64,000 nucleotides of DNA from Paramarasmius palmivorus (taxonomy: Eukaryota; Basidiomycota; Agaricomycetes; Agaricales; Marasmiaceae): positions 18,154-82,153 of the forward strand of contig JAYKXP010000186.1 of the NCBI GenBank assembly GCA_037176845.1. Reading direction: 5' to 3'. Every line of letters starts with the position of its first letter. Within the stretch, counting starts at the first letter, position 1. Position numbers and translations under genes: made by a program. The notes under the pieces are model-generated. The model had not been told where the DNA came from. It saw nothing but the letters and a program-made list of their open reading frames with translations, and made no database searches. Of the stretch, positions 1-11,500 are shown piece by piece.

Positions 1-1524
1 ATAGAAAACGATTGGGATATTTTACAGTGCAACATGGGGTCTTATTTCAATGATGTCTCCATGCACGCTCCGGGTCGTAACAGCGCATTGGTGTTTCAGA
101 CTAAGCGCCAGGGATGGTCGCCTCGTAGTGGGTGTTTTTCTTGACATTTGTTACCGTCTTTGCTTATTTCCCTTTTCCAGAAGCAGACCAGGACAAAGGT
201 GAAGATAAGCTTGCGTCTACACCTTATGCTTTGCCTGTCAAAGGTGGCACCAACAAAATGACCCCAAAGATCGATGATCCTCCGAGTTCTGGAGAAGAGG
301 ATATTGACGTGTCCTGCGTAAACATCCTGGAGTCGGGTGTGCCTCCTTACCGTCTATTCGAAGAAGGCAGTGAGTATGCGCTTTGTTTCTTGTAATATTG
401 TTCCTGATGAGAAGTACAGTTCCTCTTTATGATGGACGCACGAGGCCTGGTGTAAAAGGGTTTCGTTTTGAACCTGGTGACTGGGAGAAATACACGTTGC
501 TTCCTAGGTATCCTTTCCCGGAAGTCGAGGATCGTTCCCTGGTCACGCTTGTCTATACTTTGACTGGTTTTCGAATTGGGAAGGCTTCGCACCACACTGT
601 TCATTTCAATGCATTGTTCGCTATAGTGTTGGGTAAAGTTGATGTGTAGTTTGTGATGCATTCTTTGTTTTCTTGGGCGTAGTGTGTTAGGCCGGGACTT
701 GGTGTTCTGGTGGTTCGCGAAGAGTGGGTGGTGCTTTGATTTCTTTGTGTTGTATTAGGGTTTGTTCTTTTAGGAAATGTTATGTTGGTGAACATATGTT
801 CGACGTGAAGTCCTGGTATTTACCGGGTGAGGCGAGGGGTATCGCTGATACTGTTCAGAAGGCGATTTACGGCATCTCCACTTGTATTTAAAGTGGATAG
901 CTAGTTTTTGCTCTTCAATTCGTATTGACTGGAAGTCCAGAGGTAAGCTGGTGACCTCTCTGTTTTGAGTTCATGCTAAAGTTTCAGCAAGTTATGGCGA
1001 AACACGTTTTGATTCATTCAGAGTGTTCACTTGGTTCTACGGTCACTGATGACGACTTGCGAGGTTTGGACTGTGACTTGTGATCGTGCCGAAACTTATT
1101 CTTTGCTGTAGAGGGCGACCAACACGCTTTTGATGTCTTTCGAGATTACATCCATGACGAGGTTCGTCTATTGGGGGATCTCAAGGACTTGGAATCCACT
1201 TTTTTGGACGACCATGCGCCATGGCTTCACAAGCTTAACAGGCGAGATTTGATAACCGCCTGCGTTCAGTTTACGGATTTTGTTGTGGGTGTGGTGGTAT
1301 ATGCCTTGCGGAAAGTCAGAACATGGAATATGCACCAATTTCGGGTTTACAACACTACTGTTGGTGCTTTTCCGACCTACCAGGATGTGCTTCGTGCCGC
1401 AGCAATGCGTTATTGCTTCGTGCATAACATCGCTTATGAAGGAGTAGTGGCGGCTCATCCGTTATCTCTTCAATTTTTAGCTGAATCGATCGGGGAATGT
1501 TCAGTCGGAGATGATACGGAGTAG
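1..1524 (+). CDS. Partial multi-exon gene, function unknown
   Basis: The gene enters the window already open: frame 1 reads from base 1 to 127. Exon 2 (181-369) and exon 3 (420-632) join it in consistent phase through GT...AG introns. The translated part holds an acidic, Pro/Ser-rich stretch and then a compact region with a PLYDGRTRPGVKG motif, which I do not recognise. Further coding-like blocks lie at about 774-890, 1003-1070 and 1128-1524, the last ending in a TAG stop. I could not fix the junction after 632 without a phase conflict, so the downstream part may be a second gene or a decayed end. It lies just upstream of a MYND gene on the same strand. No signal peptide or membrane span is visible. 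Confidence 0.4.
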
Positions 1525-2203
1525 TTTTGGATGACAGATGTATGTATGGAAGTTCGGCTTGAGTTCGGCGATGTATTTGAATCTTGATGACGTGTTCGGT
1601 GTCACGAGTTTTGCGGTCAATCAACGATTCCCTTTTGAAACGGTGTTTTCCTTTGCTCTTACCACAAAGATTTGTAGGTCACTCTCCGTTTTCTTAGCTT
1701 CTCCCGAGCTTTAGTGCAGATGATACCCTCCGTTCGGTAGCTTTTCTGTTGGATGTACTGGTGGCATTCGATCCTCGACGAAATCGATGTGGAAAAGCTA
1801 TTGAATTTTTGGGTTCAGGTGAGGGTTATTTCGTCTTTTTTTTTCCGGTGGTGCTTTGTTCCGATAAACTTACTAGAATGGAACCGCTAGTCAATTCGTT
1901 TTTAGCATGCGATTGTGTCGTAGTCGGCTCCCTCGAGGTGATTTGGGAAAAGGTTGTTTGAGTAGGTTGATAGCAGCTGCTTGATTGGAATGGTCGGTGA
2001 GGCGACCAGGAGTTTGGTGCGATTAGCATCCCTCGAATGTGGTTTATGATCACGTTATTGCAGGTCCTTGAATATTAAGCTCGAGCAAGACGATGTGGGT
2101 CGTGCTTTCTGTTCGTTGCCTGGCTAGGTCCCGTTGTTCTCTTCGTAACCTGTGGAGGTCGGTTGTTCGTCTGGTTCCCTTTCCGTTCTAACGACTCTTT
2201 CAG
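1525..2203 (+). other. Intergenic stretch, probable promoter of the MYND gene
   Basis: No convincing coding exon is seen. The part just before 2204 is pyrimidine-rich, as is common upstream of basidiomycete start codons. A short open frame at 1749-1961 has no family features and no good splice partners. Confidence 0.4.
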
Positions 2204-4791
2204 ATGCCTGACAATATTACTCCGGAGAAGCTCGATATTTTGGCTCGCTCTTCAAATCCAAAGGCCTTGAAGTCTATTCGTGACATGTTGGATATCCCGG
2301 TGCCTACTGAGAGCGACCCGGAATGCATAGTCGCTTCTCGGTGCAAGCAAGCTGTTTGTGCGCTTCGTGCGTATGGGCTTTACTTGCTGCCAAGCTATTA
2401 CAGCAATCGTCGTCAAATCACTGTACTCCCTGGGATGAACGAGGCCGAGACATGGGTACTGCTTTGGAAGTGGTTTCTGCTTCTTGAGGTGTGGGGCCCT
2501 TCTTTCGGTGGCATCGCTGCAGCTCCAGCCTTCATGAAGACTGCAGATTGGTATAACGATGTCATTCACGCCATCTTCGACTTAGTGTTCGTCTTGGTCC
2601 ATCACCACGCTAAATCCTCCCTCACCCAACTGATATCCGGCTCGGAGTCGTTCATTCGTTTTTGTGTTCAAGTCATGTTTGGAGCTCTCACCGTGGAGAA
2701 AACGTCGCTGTATCCTGTCGTGGCCGTGATGGTGCACTCGTTCTGGAAAACCGAGGTCTACGAAGCCGCATGCTTGCCTCAGCTCATCGATTCTGTTATG
2801 CAGGACAACCCGAAGATTGATTTTTACGTGGTGACGATGAAGCGTTTCTCCGACCTGGTAAAAGTTCGGACCATATTGCCTTATGTGGTGGAACTGCACG
2901 CCCTAGGTGTCGTTCTCCTACAGCTTTATCCTTTGGACAGGGCGAAGATGTTGTTGCTATGCGCTCCGCGCTGGTTTGCACGCTGTGTCTCCACTGTGAT
3001 GAAGTCTCTTCGTCGAGAGACTGAGGAAGGGACCACCGTATCTCTTTCCTTGGACACTGAGAGCATAGGAAAGATGTCTATCCTATGTTTTCGGTTCCTG
3101 CTTGCGGTGGGTGGAAGAGGAGGTAGTTCAGGTTGGGTATTGGAAGCGTTAAATGCTGGGCTGTTTGGAGCGCTTTCCAGCGTGAAGCTGTTCCTGGGAG
3201 TGGAAATCTTGCGCTCTAGACTTACTCCGGTTTGGACTTATCGTAAGGATATGATTTCCCTGGGTAATGCCCTACTCGATTCCCTTATTCCCCATCTTTT
3301 GACGCCCTCTGTCTTACGCTCGGTCAAGCGAGACCTTGATCGTTACCGCGACAGGGACATGTCGGTATTGCCCTCGTGGAGTCGTTGGTCAGAGATGGTA
3401 GCGCTTGTGCTCGAGGTGTATAGGCGCTACAAGCGCTCGCCGTATAGATACGACACCATGAGGCGCTGTACCTATCCTGAGGTAAGTGTTTCTTTGTCTT
3501 AGGTGGACCGGCCTCATGTTTTTTTTTGAAGTGCCCTACACCGGTGCCCACTGGAAACAGAGAGGTGTCTAAAGAGGTTGGAAAGGATTGTGGAAGTGAA
3601 GATGCGGGGCATGCAGAGGGTTCTGTGCGTAATGAGGGTATTGTTCTTTGTATCGAGCATAAATCCGAGATAGAGACGGTATCTGGAGGTGTTGTTCGGG
3701 TAAGCTTTGCGTTAATTGACTTCGGTTCTGATTGAATCTGAAGTCACTCGTTTGTTTTTGTATTCCCTTCTTGTCTTGACCCTGAACAGATTCACGGGGA
3801 TGAACTTTATGATGGCTGCGAGCATGGCGAACATGGTGGCGGGCTGTGTCCTGAAGTGAGCAATGTCCTATCGGTAATGGAGCTCGGGGCAGTGAGTATT
3901 TTTGGTGCAAATGTTTCGTTTTTTTGTTGCTAACTTTATTGCGATATATTTCTTCGACATAGGAAGCGCTGGATGCTCCTGTTGATAATGTGAAAATTGA
4001 GTTGATGAGGGACACTCTGCTCGAGGAAGGGATGTTGAAGGGAAACATGGTTGTGAGTTCTTCTGATCATGTTCGTTTATGTTCTTTGTTCGTTTATGTC
4101 CTTTTAACTATGTTTCCTGTTACTCCCAGCGTTCCGAAGGTTGTACCGTTGGGTTTCAGAAAGAGAACGATGCTGTTTCAGTCGAAGGCGAAAAGGCCAT
4201 GGATGACGAGGACGAAGAAAGTAAAGAGGTATGCGTCTTTATTCCTTCGCAGCTGAATTTCCCGTTGTTGATTTTGATCATAGGTCGATCTCCCTTACAA
4301 GCTATGCCGTGGATGTCTACAATCGTCGTATTGTAGTAAACCTTGTCAGGTCATGGATTGGAGATGTCATCGACTTCGTTGCAAGGTGATCGGGGGGGAG
4401 CGTCGAGGTATGTTTGTCGGCGGTTAACATGTATAGCTGCATGCTCATGTTGCCTTTAGATGGTATCCATAGCAACTTGTACTGCGACAAGGGCTTCATT
4501 CGTTATTATATCCGAGAACTATTGTCTCGACGCGAAGAGGAGCTTCAGGAACTTCGATCTACCATCGAGGAGAAACACTATATCGTTTTCAATTTTGGTT
4601 TGACGTTGGACGTGCTCTGCATTATGGCTGCCGAGGAAATGCCTCAGGAAATCCTTGGTTATCGCCCCCAGAGTCCCAAGGGTTGTGCGGACGAGGATCT
4701 CGTCGTTGTCTTGTGCGAGAAGCAGAGTTTGGTTCTTTGGATGTGGTATGGTCCTCAGCGGGAGCCTGAGGTAATCTCGACCGATTACTAG
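2204..4791 (+). CDS. MYND-type zinc finger protein, 7 exons
   Basis: Exons 2204-3481, 3532-3699, 3790-3891, 3963-4052, 4130-4228, 4284-4407 and 4460-4791 join in frame to give about 730 residues. The MYND finger is encoded by the small exon 4284-4407. It reads C-x2-C, then YCSKPCQ, a WxxxH step and a final RC, giving the expected C/H zinc ligands. Residues 1-426 form a hydrophobic, helical-looking region with no known domain. Residues about 427-580 are acidic linker. A helical tail of about 120 residues follows the finger. MYND fingers usually mediate protein-protein contacts and in fungi are often on transcription-related or SET proteins; no SET motif is seen here. Large families of MYND proteins with long unknown N-termini are typical of Agaricomycetes. 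The start is the first ATG of the long frame. Confidence 0.85.
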
Positions 4792-5251
4792 TTCAAAATC
4801 TTGTCTTGTAAAGCTATAGTTGTCTTACAGCAATATCATGCGATATGTGGGGTCGTTCGTAGAATTGGAATCGACTTCGTGTTATACGGGTTTGGATAGT
4901 TGAATGGATTCGTTCTACTTATGTGGTATCTCCAGCTTTCTTTGTATCGATTGAAGTTGTTCGAGGTCTACCGAGCTTTACACAGTTGAGTGGAAGAACA
5001 GCTGGTGACAGCTGGTATGAATATAGTTGTGGCCAACAGCTTCGTGGAACGTTCATTGGTCAAATTCTGATTCAATTGATGTAAAAAGACGTATTTCTGC
5101 TCTATCGTTGCCTAGACTTCTGCTCCTACTCTAATGGTCAACCTTGCTGAATCGAATATGTCGGCAGGCCAGTTAGATATCTCCTTTTTCACCAATGACA
5201 CGAGGTGGGGCTCTACGAAGACGATACAAGTCGTCCATACCATCTGTTTCT
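4792..5251. other. Intergenic region between convergent genes
   Basis: This holds the 3' ends of the MYND gene (plus strand) and the nucleotidyltransferase-like gene (minus strand). Only a 66-codon chance frame is present. No RNA gene or repeat was seen. Confidence 0.4.
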
Positions 5252-7047
5252 TCACTCGAGAGAACCTGAGCGAAAACTATGAAAACTTCGTTCAAAATAA
5301 GTTGTATATCGAGTATTGTGCCCACATACCATAACCGCTTCCCGTTGCTGTATGTGTTTGATGAGATCTACACATCGAATGATGGCTGAAATTGTGTGTC
5401 CGGTAGGATAGCAGTCGTGTCCTTTGTATCCTGCATAGTACTTCCGAGCAAAGCCAAAATCGCCTTTCATTCGAAGAATGACGTCGTTGGTCTTGAACGT
5501 ATGGTCGAATAGAGGATACAAGCCTTCGAGGTATTCAATGATAGCGTTTTCCATGTTGGCCACGTTCCTCGTGCTCCTGTGTTGCGGACATTGGTTTTAG
5601 TACGTCGCCTAGGATTGGTTTAGCTCACCTGTGGATACAGGACTGGTGTTCATTGATGTACTTCCATTGATTCCTATCTGCGATACCGAACGGTGTATCG
5701 GATGTATTGGTCTGGGGTCTAAAAAAGTGCATTTGAGTCAATAAGCTGCTGTTCAGAAGCGCTGGTGCCTACTGGGGTCGAACGTCCAGCAAAGCAGGGA
5801 CTCTGTCATCGTGAACGGCGACATGTCGCAGAACTGGCAAGGTTGGGTGACCGCTGCCGCTGACCACCGGAGCTCTATGTGCCATCCTCCACCGAATCTT
5901 CTCTTCCAGCATACGAAAGCAGTGATGAGACCAAATCGCTTTCTCTGCTTCCCAACAGACAAGATAAGTGCGGGAAAGGCTTTTGCTTTGAAAGCGGTTT
6001 ACGATGACGCGAATAGAGCGGACGGCTGGACAGCAGTGATGCCACGAGGTTATCCAAAGACCGCGGTACGCGTCGGATGGGATGTTGAAACCAGGAATAC
6101 CCTCTAATTCTGTGATCCAGCAATGTGGGTCGCCAACCCACCTCGTCTTGAACGAGACTTCACTGTTATAATCCAGGGCTTCTTCGGCAGAAATCATATC
6201 CACTGTTATCCAGCCCCTTTGTTCATACTTCTGCACTGCCTTGATGACCGGAGGTGTAAAGTCTTTCAGGTATATTGCTTCGTTCTTCAAGAAAGATGTC
6301 CTGGGGTACAAGGATACCAAATGAGTGGCAGTTGCGAAGTTCATAACTAAGGCTTGAAGCGAATGAGTTGATGTTTAAGTATAGCGTCGTAAAACATACT
6401 CGAGTGAAACCCTAATATAGCTTCGATAGGCTCGCCTTTGGTGGCTACGAGTTGGATTGTGAACCCTTCCTGGTTGACGAAATTGAAGACCCCCGCTACT
6501 GATGAATTGTTGTATCGGTCCGTCACGTTGCCGGTGTTTGGAATCCAGGACGCTAGCTCTACAACGACAGCTTCCTCGAAGATCTCCATCTGTTGTTCGC
6601 TCTTCTTCTTCTTTCCGTCCATGACCGTTGGCAATGGCGAAAACTTGAAGCCCAGGTCCTCCAGCTCTTGTCCCATGGACATGACGTGGTCGTGTCGGAG
6701 GAAGACGTCGAGATCTGATGGATTGAAATATCGTCGGGACAATACCGAGACGAGGGTTGATCCTGAGACGAGAGCTTCTGTTTCAGCTTGTTTGATACGA
6801 AACCTGGTTTTGCTGCTCTCTGTTGGGAAAAAGCGCCCGTACATCTTCTCGAGCCCGAATGCAGTCAAGTCGTATTGGCGAAGCTGGGCGTTGAGAGAGT
6901 GTGATACAGCTCTCATGCGTGCAAGGTCGATAAGAGAGAGAGAGTCGAAGACTGGATTTTGTATAGGATATGCCCTGTGGGTAGTCAGTTTTGAGTTTAG
7001 GTGATAGGTGAGATTTTTACTACTTACATGAAGTCCAGGTTCATCAT
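5252..7047 (-). CDS. Nucleotidyltransferase-like protein of an Agaricomycete family
   Basis: Exon 1 (7047-7028) encodes MMNLDF and splits a Met codon. Exon 2 is 6974-6400 and exon 3 starts at 6346, in phase. Exon 2 carries a G-S-T followed by FNPSDLDVFL, the G-S...D-x-D layout of nucleotidyltransferase-fold proteins. Exon 3 starts with MNFATATHLVSLYPRTSF and later has RWVGDPHCW. These two blocks are hallmarks of a common uncharacterised mushroom family that I recognise by pattern only. The join from exon 3 (open to 5769) to the last coding blocks (about 5728-5633 and 5587-5252) is not resolved. The C-terminal piece could therefore belong to a separate small gene. Real catalytic activity is not shown: only two acidic residues of the usual triad are evident. 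Confidence 0.65.
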
Positions 7048-7292
7048 TATCGCTTGAATATGAGAATAGAGAATGCGAGGCAAGAGCTATTGTCCATCGT
7101 TGAAGTGCACGCTTTTATATGCCATAGTGGCTGAATTGAAGCTTATCTTTTTTGAAAGCTCTTCATTCTTCGAATCCGTCGCCATCGAGTTGTTGATCGC
7201 GCTCGTCGTCGATGATCTAGGTCGAAGTTGCATTGGGTGATGAGTGCCTGACTTTCCTTTTAGGATTAGCTTCGGGGTTGACTTGTGAGGTA

Positions 7293-8401
7293 ATGGATTT
7301 GTTCGGTGTTATTGTGGGAACACTCTGGCTCTTGTCCGGTTCCACGATCATGTCAGCTGGCTCAAACACGCTTTGTGAAAGCTCACAGGTATGTATTCAG
7401 TTCTACGGTGTTTGTTCGACTGTTCTTATCTCGCGGTTTTAGGTGGTTTCTGAATCTTTCATTCGCGGATTAGGGGGAACAGAGGGTGTAGCGGAGCTGT
7501 TGAACAAGGACCTCTTGTTGAACCAAGATCGCCTACAGAAAGAGCTTGCTGGTAAGTTCCCTCAACGGTTTGAACAATGTGTGCCAACTTGTTGGATCTA
7601 TGCGCCTTTTAGTGAAGGACGAGGCCCTTCGAAATATGCAAAAGCTGCTTTCCGAAATCGATGCTGCTTCACCTCGGCGACCAAGATTAGAAGGCTCTGA
7701 GTTAGTGGGCTCTTTAATTGGATTGTTATTCACGCTTGCTGATGAGGTTTACAGCAACATTTTCCTGGAGAAGATGTTCAAAACCAGAGGCCCAAGTTTT
7801 CATGCCTTTCCTTCCCTGTTCACTTCTAATGGTGAGCCAATGTACATGAATCTATGCTTTGTGCGTAAACTGACCGTTTATAGATTGGGAATCAAATACA
7901 GATGGCAAAACGCAACTTATTCTTTCTATGCTGAGGATGGCCACGGGGTTGCATGTCTTGTCGCTTCGGGCTCAATGCGGTATAGAGTCCTTCGTCACTT
8001 ATAGTGCATCTTGTCGTCTTGACATCATCATGGCTTATGATGAAAACTTGCGAACGTGCCGTGAGTGTTACTTCGTCTTTGACTGTTTGTGTAGCTATTG
8101 ATTTCAACTTACACACAATGGAATGAAAGCTTTTTGCTTCGACTTGCATTTCGACTTCGCGTTCAGCTCGTACACCAGCGAAGGCATGGATTGCGATCAA
8201 TGCACGACGCGGGTAGTGCGGTATGAGCCTCGAATATTCGAAAACTTGACCAATGGCTTTATGGACCAAATGGGCAGTTATTCGTATCCGTCGACGTTCT
8301 CGCTAGACTCTTTGACCTTTTTTATTCAATCTCTCACTTGCAGGCTGAATAGCGCTTTTGCCGAGGATGCTCGCTCCCGTCAGGACGTGGATTTGGCTTA
8401 G
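7293..8401 (+). CDS. Hypothetical protein, 5 exons, about 290 residues
   Basis: Exons 7293-7388, 7443-7551, 7613-7831, 7884-8060 and 8130-8401 join in frame through introns of 52-69 bases. The first 20 residues are hydrophobic and could be a signal or anchor segment. The rest has no family motif I recognise. A C-x2-C pair (TCPFC) sits at the fourth junction and DCDQC follows about 25 residues later, so a small zinc site is possible but unproven. The gene lies 135 bases upstream of the JmjC-like gene on the same strand, and it could be an unrecognised 5' part of that gene. The acceptor at 8129 was chosen because it keeps the frame; an earlier AG at 8094 would make a very short intron. Confidence 0.5.
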
Positions 8402-8535
8402 GATTTGTGTTACGTGCTTTGGGGATCGTGCGGTAGATGATGGGCGATTATGTAATTTAATTTGGATCCGGACAGGAAACTGCGTTGCTTTCCTTTCTTT
8501 CTTCCTTCTCAGACCACTGTGAAAGCTTGGCTGTG

Positions 8536-11500
8536 ATGAGTACTTCTGTCTCTCCTGTTGTTTCCGGCTCACCTCTGCCCGCTATTGCAAAGAGTGTGCG
8601 TAGTTCCGCCAAGGCAAAGCTTTCTCGCAAAGATGAGCCTTTGCCTTCGGCCACTGAGGAACCGCCGGTCGAGGTTTCTTTTGTGGATCCTTCCGAAATC
8701 CCTCTGCTACTGGATATGCCTTGGGCGACGGATTACATCTTCGATAGAGGTGTCCGCTGCTTACTGCTCCCGACAGATTTAAGGGTGAGTGTGTTGTTTT
8801 AACGTGATCTATGGTTCTGAAAGTTTTAGGTTATGGCGACATCTTTGTTACAAGAGCTTAGTCGGGCGCGCGACACTAATGGGACATGTCGCGCAGTTTT
8901 GGAAAATAAGGCACGTTTGTATGACAACCAGAAATCTGTAGGCTCGCTGTCGACTATTTTATTTGGCTTTCGGTTTTTGGACATCGCATGTTCACTCAAA
9001 AGGAGTGCCGATCTTGCATCAAAAGCCTGTGATTCTGAAACGCTTCGACTACGACCGCTGAAAGACAAGACGATGCTGGTGGGCTCTAGTGGAAAGCTGG
9101 TGACTGTTTTCTGTTTTTCCGTCCGTTATATTTAGGCTGACGATTTTTTTAGCGAGGCGTGGCTTCACTCTGTGAGTCTACGCAAGGATGGCCTCGCGTT
9201 CTACGACAGCTTCATAGCTGTATGCAGTTGGACGGAGGATCTGTTCAACCTATATCGCAGGCCAGCGAAGCGGTCGATGATCCATCTCGACGTCTATTAG
9301 CCACTGCGTTTCGATTGCTTGATGCTGTCACGACGGGTGATGTCACCTCTACGGTAAATAAAGCTCGATGCAATCTAGACGCTGCAGCGTTTATGTCAAA
9401 TTTCATGTTTCGAGTAAGCAAGCAGGTTTCCTAAATCGCCTTTCATACTTACTCTAACTCGATGATTACAGGGTCAAACTGATTTGCCATCTTCGTGGAG
9501 TAATCTTATTTTGGGGCTTACTAGGCAAGCTTGCTCTTATGACTTGGGCTTTGGAGAGACTGACCGTCTTGTGCCGTTTAGCGCTGCTCAACAGATGGGC
9601 TTGAGGTGTAAGGTTCCCGATAACCTTCCTTCTTTGTCCAGAGTACGTCAGCCTTTGTTTCTCGCACTAGGCGTTTCACCCTTGGTCTTGCTGTCCGACG
9701 TCGCTCCTATGTCGACAAATATCACCAAGTTACATGTCTTAAGGGTAAAGTCCAATCTGAGTACTCCATCGGTTGCTTATATTTGTTCCTCTAGGTACAC
9801 CCGGACTTGTACGGACTTTATAAAGGCGGTCGTTAACTCGACCAGAGCCCTTTTACAAAGGCAACGGACAAAGAGCTGGTTAATCCCTGGGCTTCTTTTC
9901 CTGTTATTTGTCAACCATAATTCCGAGGTTTTTGTCCAAAAAAGGCAAGAGATCTGGGAGAAACTAACAGGCCGCTTTTGGGGTTCCAAAAATGGCAGGA
10001 GAGGAATTCCCAGGGTCTAGGTAACCCTAACAGGGTGTTCTAGGGCGCTTTTGGGCGCTTTTTGGCGCTTTTTTCACAGGAAAATTATTCCCACACTGCT
10101 GGCCACATCTGGGATGGTTCCCTGCTCCGCTTTTTGCTTCCCAAAATGGAAGGTGGCCTTCCCAGGGGCTGGGAAACCATTACTGGCCGCTTTTTGGGCG
10201 CTTTTGGGCGCTTTTTGAGCGCTTTTTTAACAGGAAAAATATTCCCACCATCTGGGGGTCATATGGAATGCTCACCTGCTCCGCTTTTTGCTTCCCAAAA
10301 TGGAAGGTGACCTTCCCAGGGGCTGGGAAACCATTATAGGGCGCTTTTGAGCGCTTTTTTGGGCGCTTTTTTCACAGGAAAATTATTCCCACACCTCCTG
10401 ACATCATCTGGCATGGTCCCTGATGCCTCCCTGCTCCGCTTTTGGCTTCCCAAAATGGAAGGTGCCCTTACCTCACTTTTTTCCACCCACAATCAATGTA
10501 TTGGGGGGCTATTGGGGCATGCTGGGGGACTATAAAAATCGCATTTTTGAGAAAATGTGTTCCAATATGTCCTAGAAGTATGCCCCTGCAATTGGAGAGC
10601 AGGGGAATGCAAAAAAAGTGGTCCAAATATGGTAATTCAGGAAAATGGCCTATTGGATCTTGGGCTACAGGCCAGATATTGACATAGGGTAAGTTGGAGG
10701 ACCTAGATACATCAAATACAAGCCTGGGCATACCAAATAGTACATAGATTAGTGGGGGAATGGTGCTTAAATATCAAAAATACTGAAAATCTCCGAAATT
10801 GGGGGAATAAAATTCCAGGATGGAATGTAATGCAGCTGGGGCTTAGATATTGTAAATGAGGGATGATATATATGTCCCCTTGATGGGTTTACAATCCTGG
10901 AGGGCTAGCTATTTTTCCAGATTTACTACACTCAAATTCGCTTTTTTTAGACATTGGTAATACTGTATTACAGGGAATGATTGGAATAGGCTAATACTTG
11001 TTCATAACCCACTCTAGGGTGTACAGATGACGACTACATAACTGCCCAAGCACTCCTGAATGTGTAACACCTTGTTCAATCCAATGTATTGTACATGTAT
11101 GTAATACACCCAGTAATTCATGAATAGCACCTCAGGGAAGCATCCCAGCACCAAGAGGGTATCAAAATCGGATTCAGGCACCAAAATTACACTTTGTCAC
11201 TTTGACATCAGATTTTTTGATCACATTTATATGTTGCTATTAAAAAAATCGCATTTTTAGGGGTTTTTGTGTACTGGAGCATGGGGATTGCTCCTAAAAT
11301 CACCAAAAGTGAATGAGAGACAGTTCACTATGCATAGAACAGGAATATCAATTGCCTCCATGAATCCTACAGCAGGAATCCTTATGCCAGATGCATCAAT
11401 TCTCAAAAACCCTCCCCCCCCTCCCACTGCATTATCAGAGGGCTTCAGGGATTGGTGGGGGGACTCTGGGAAACATCAGAATCAAATTCAGAGCACTCTA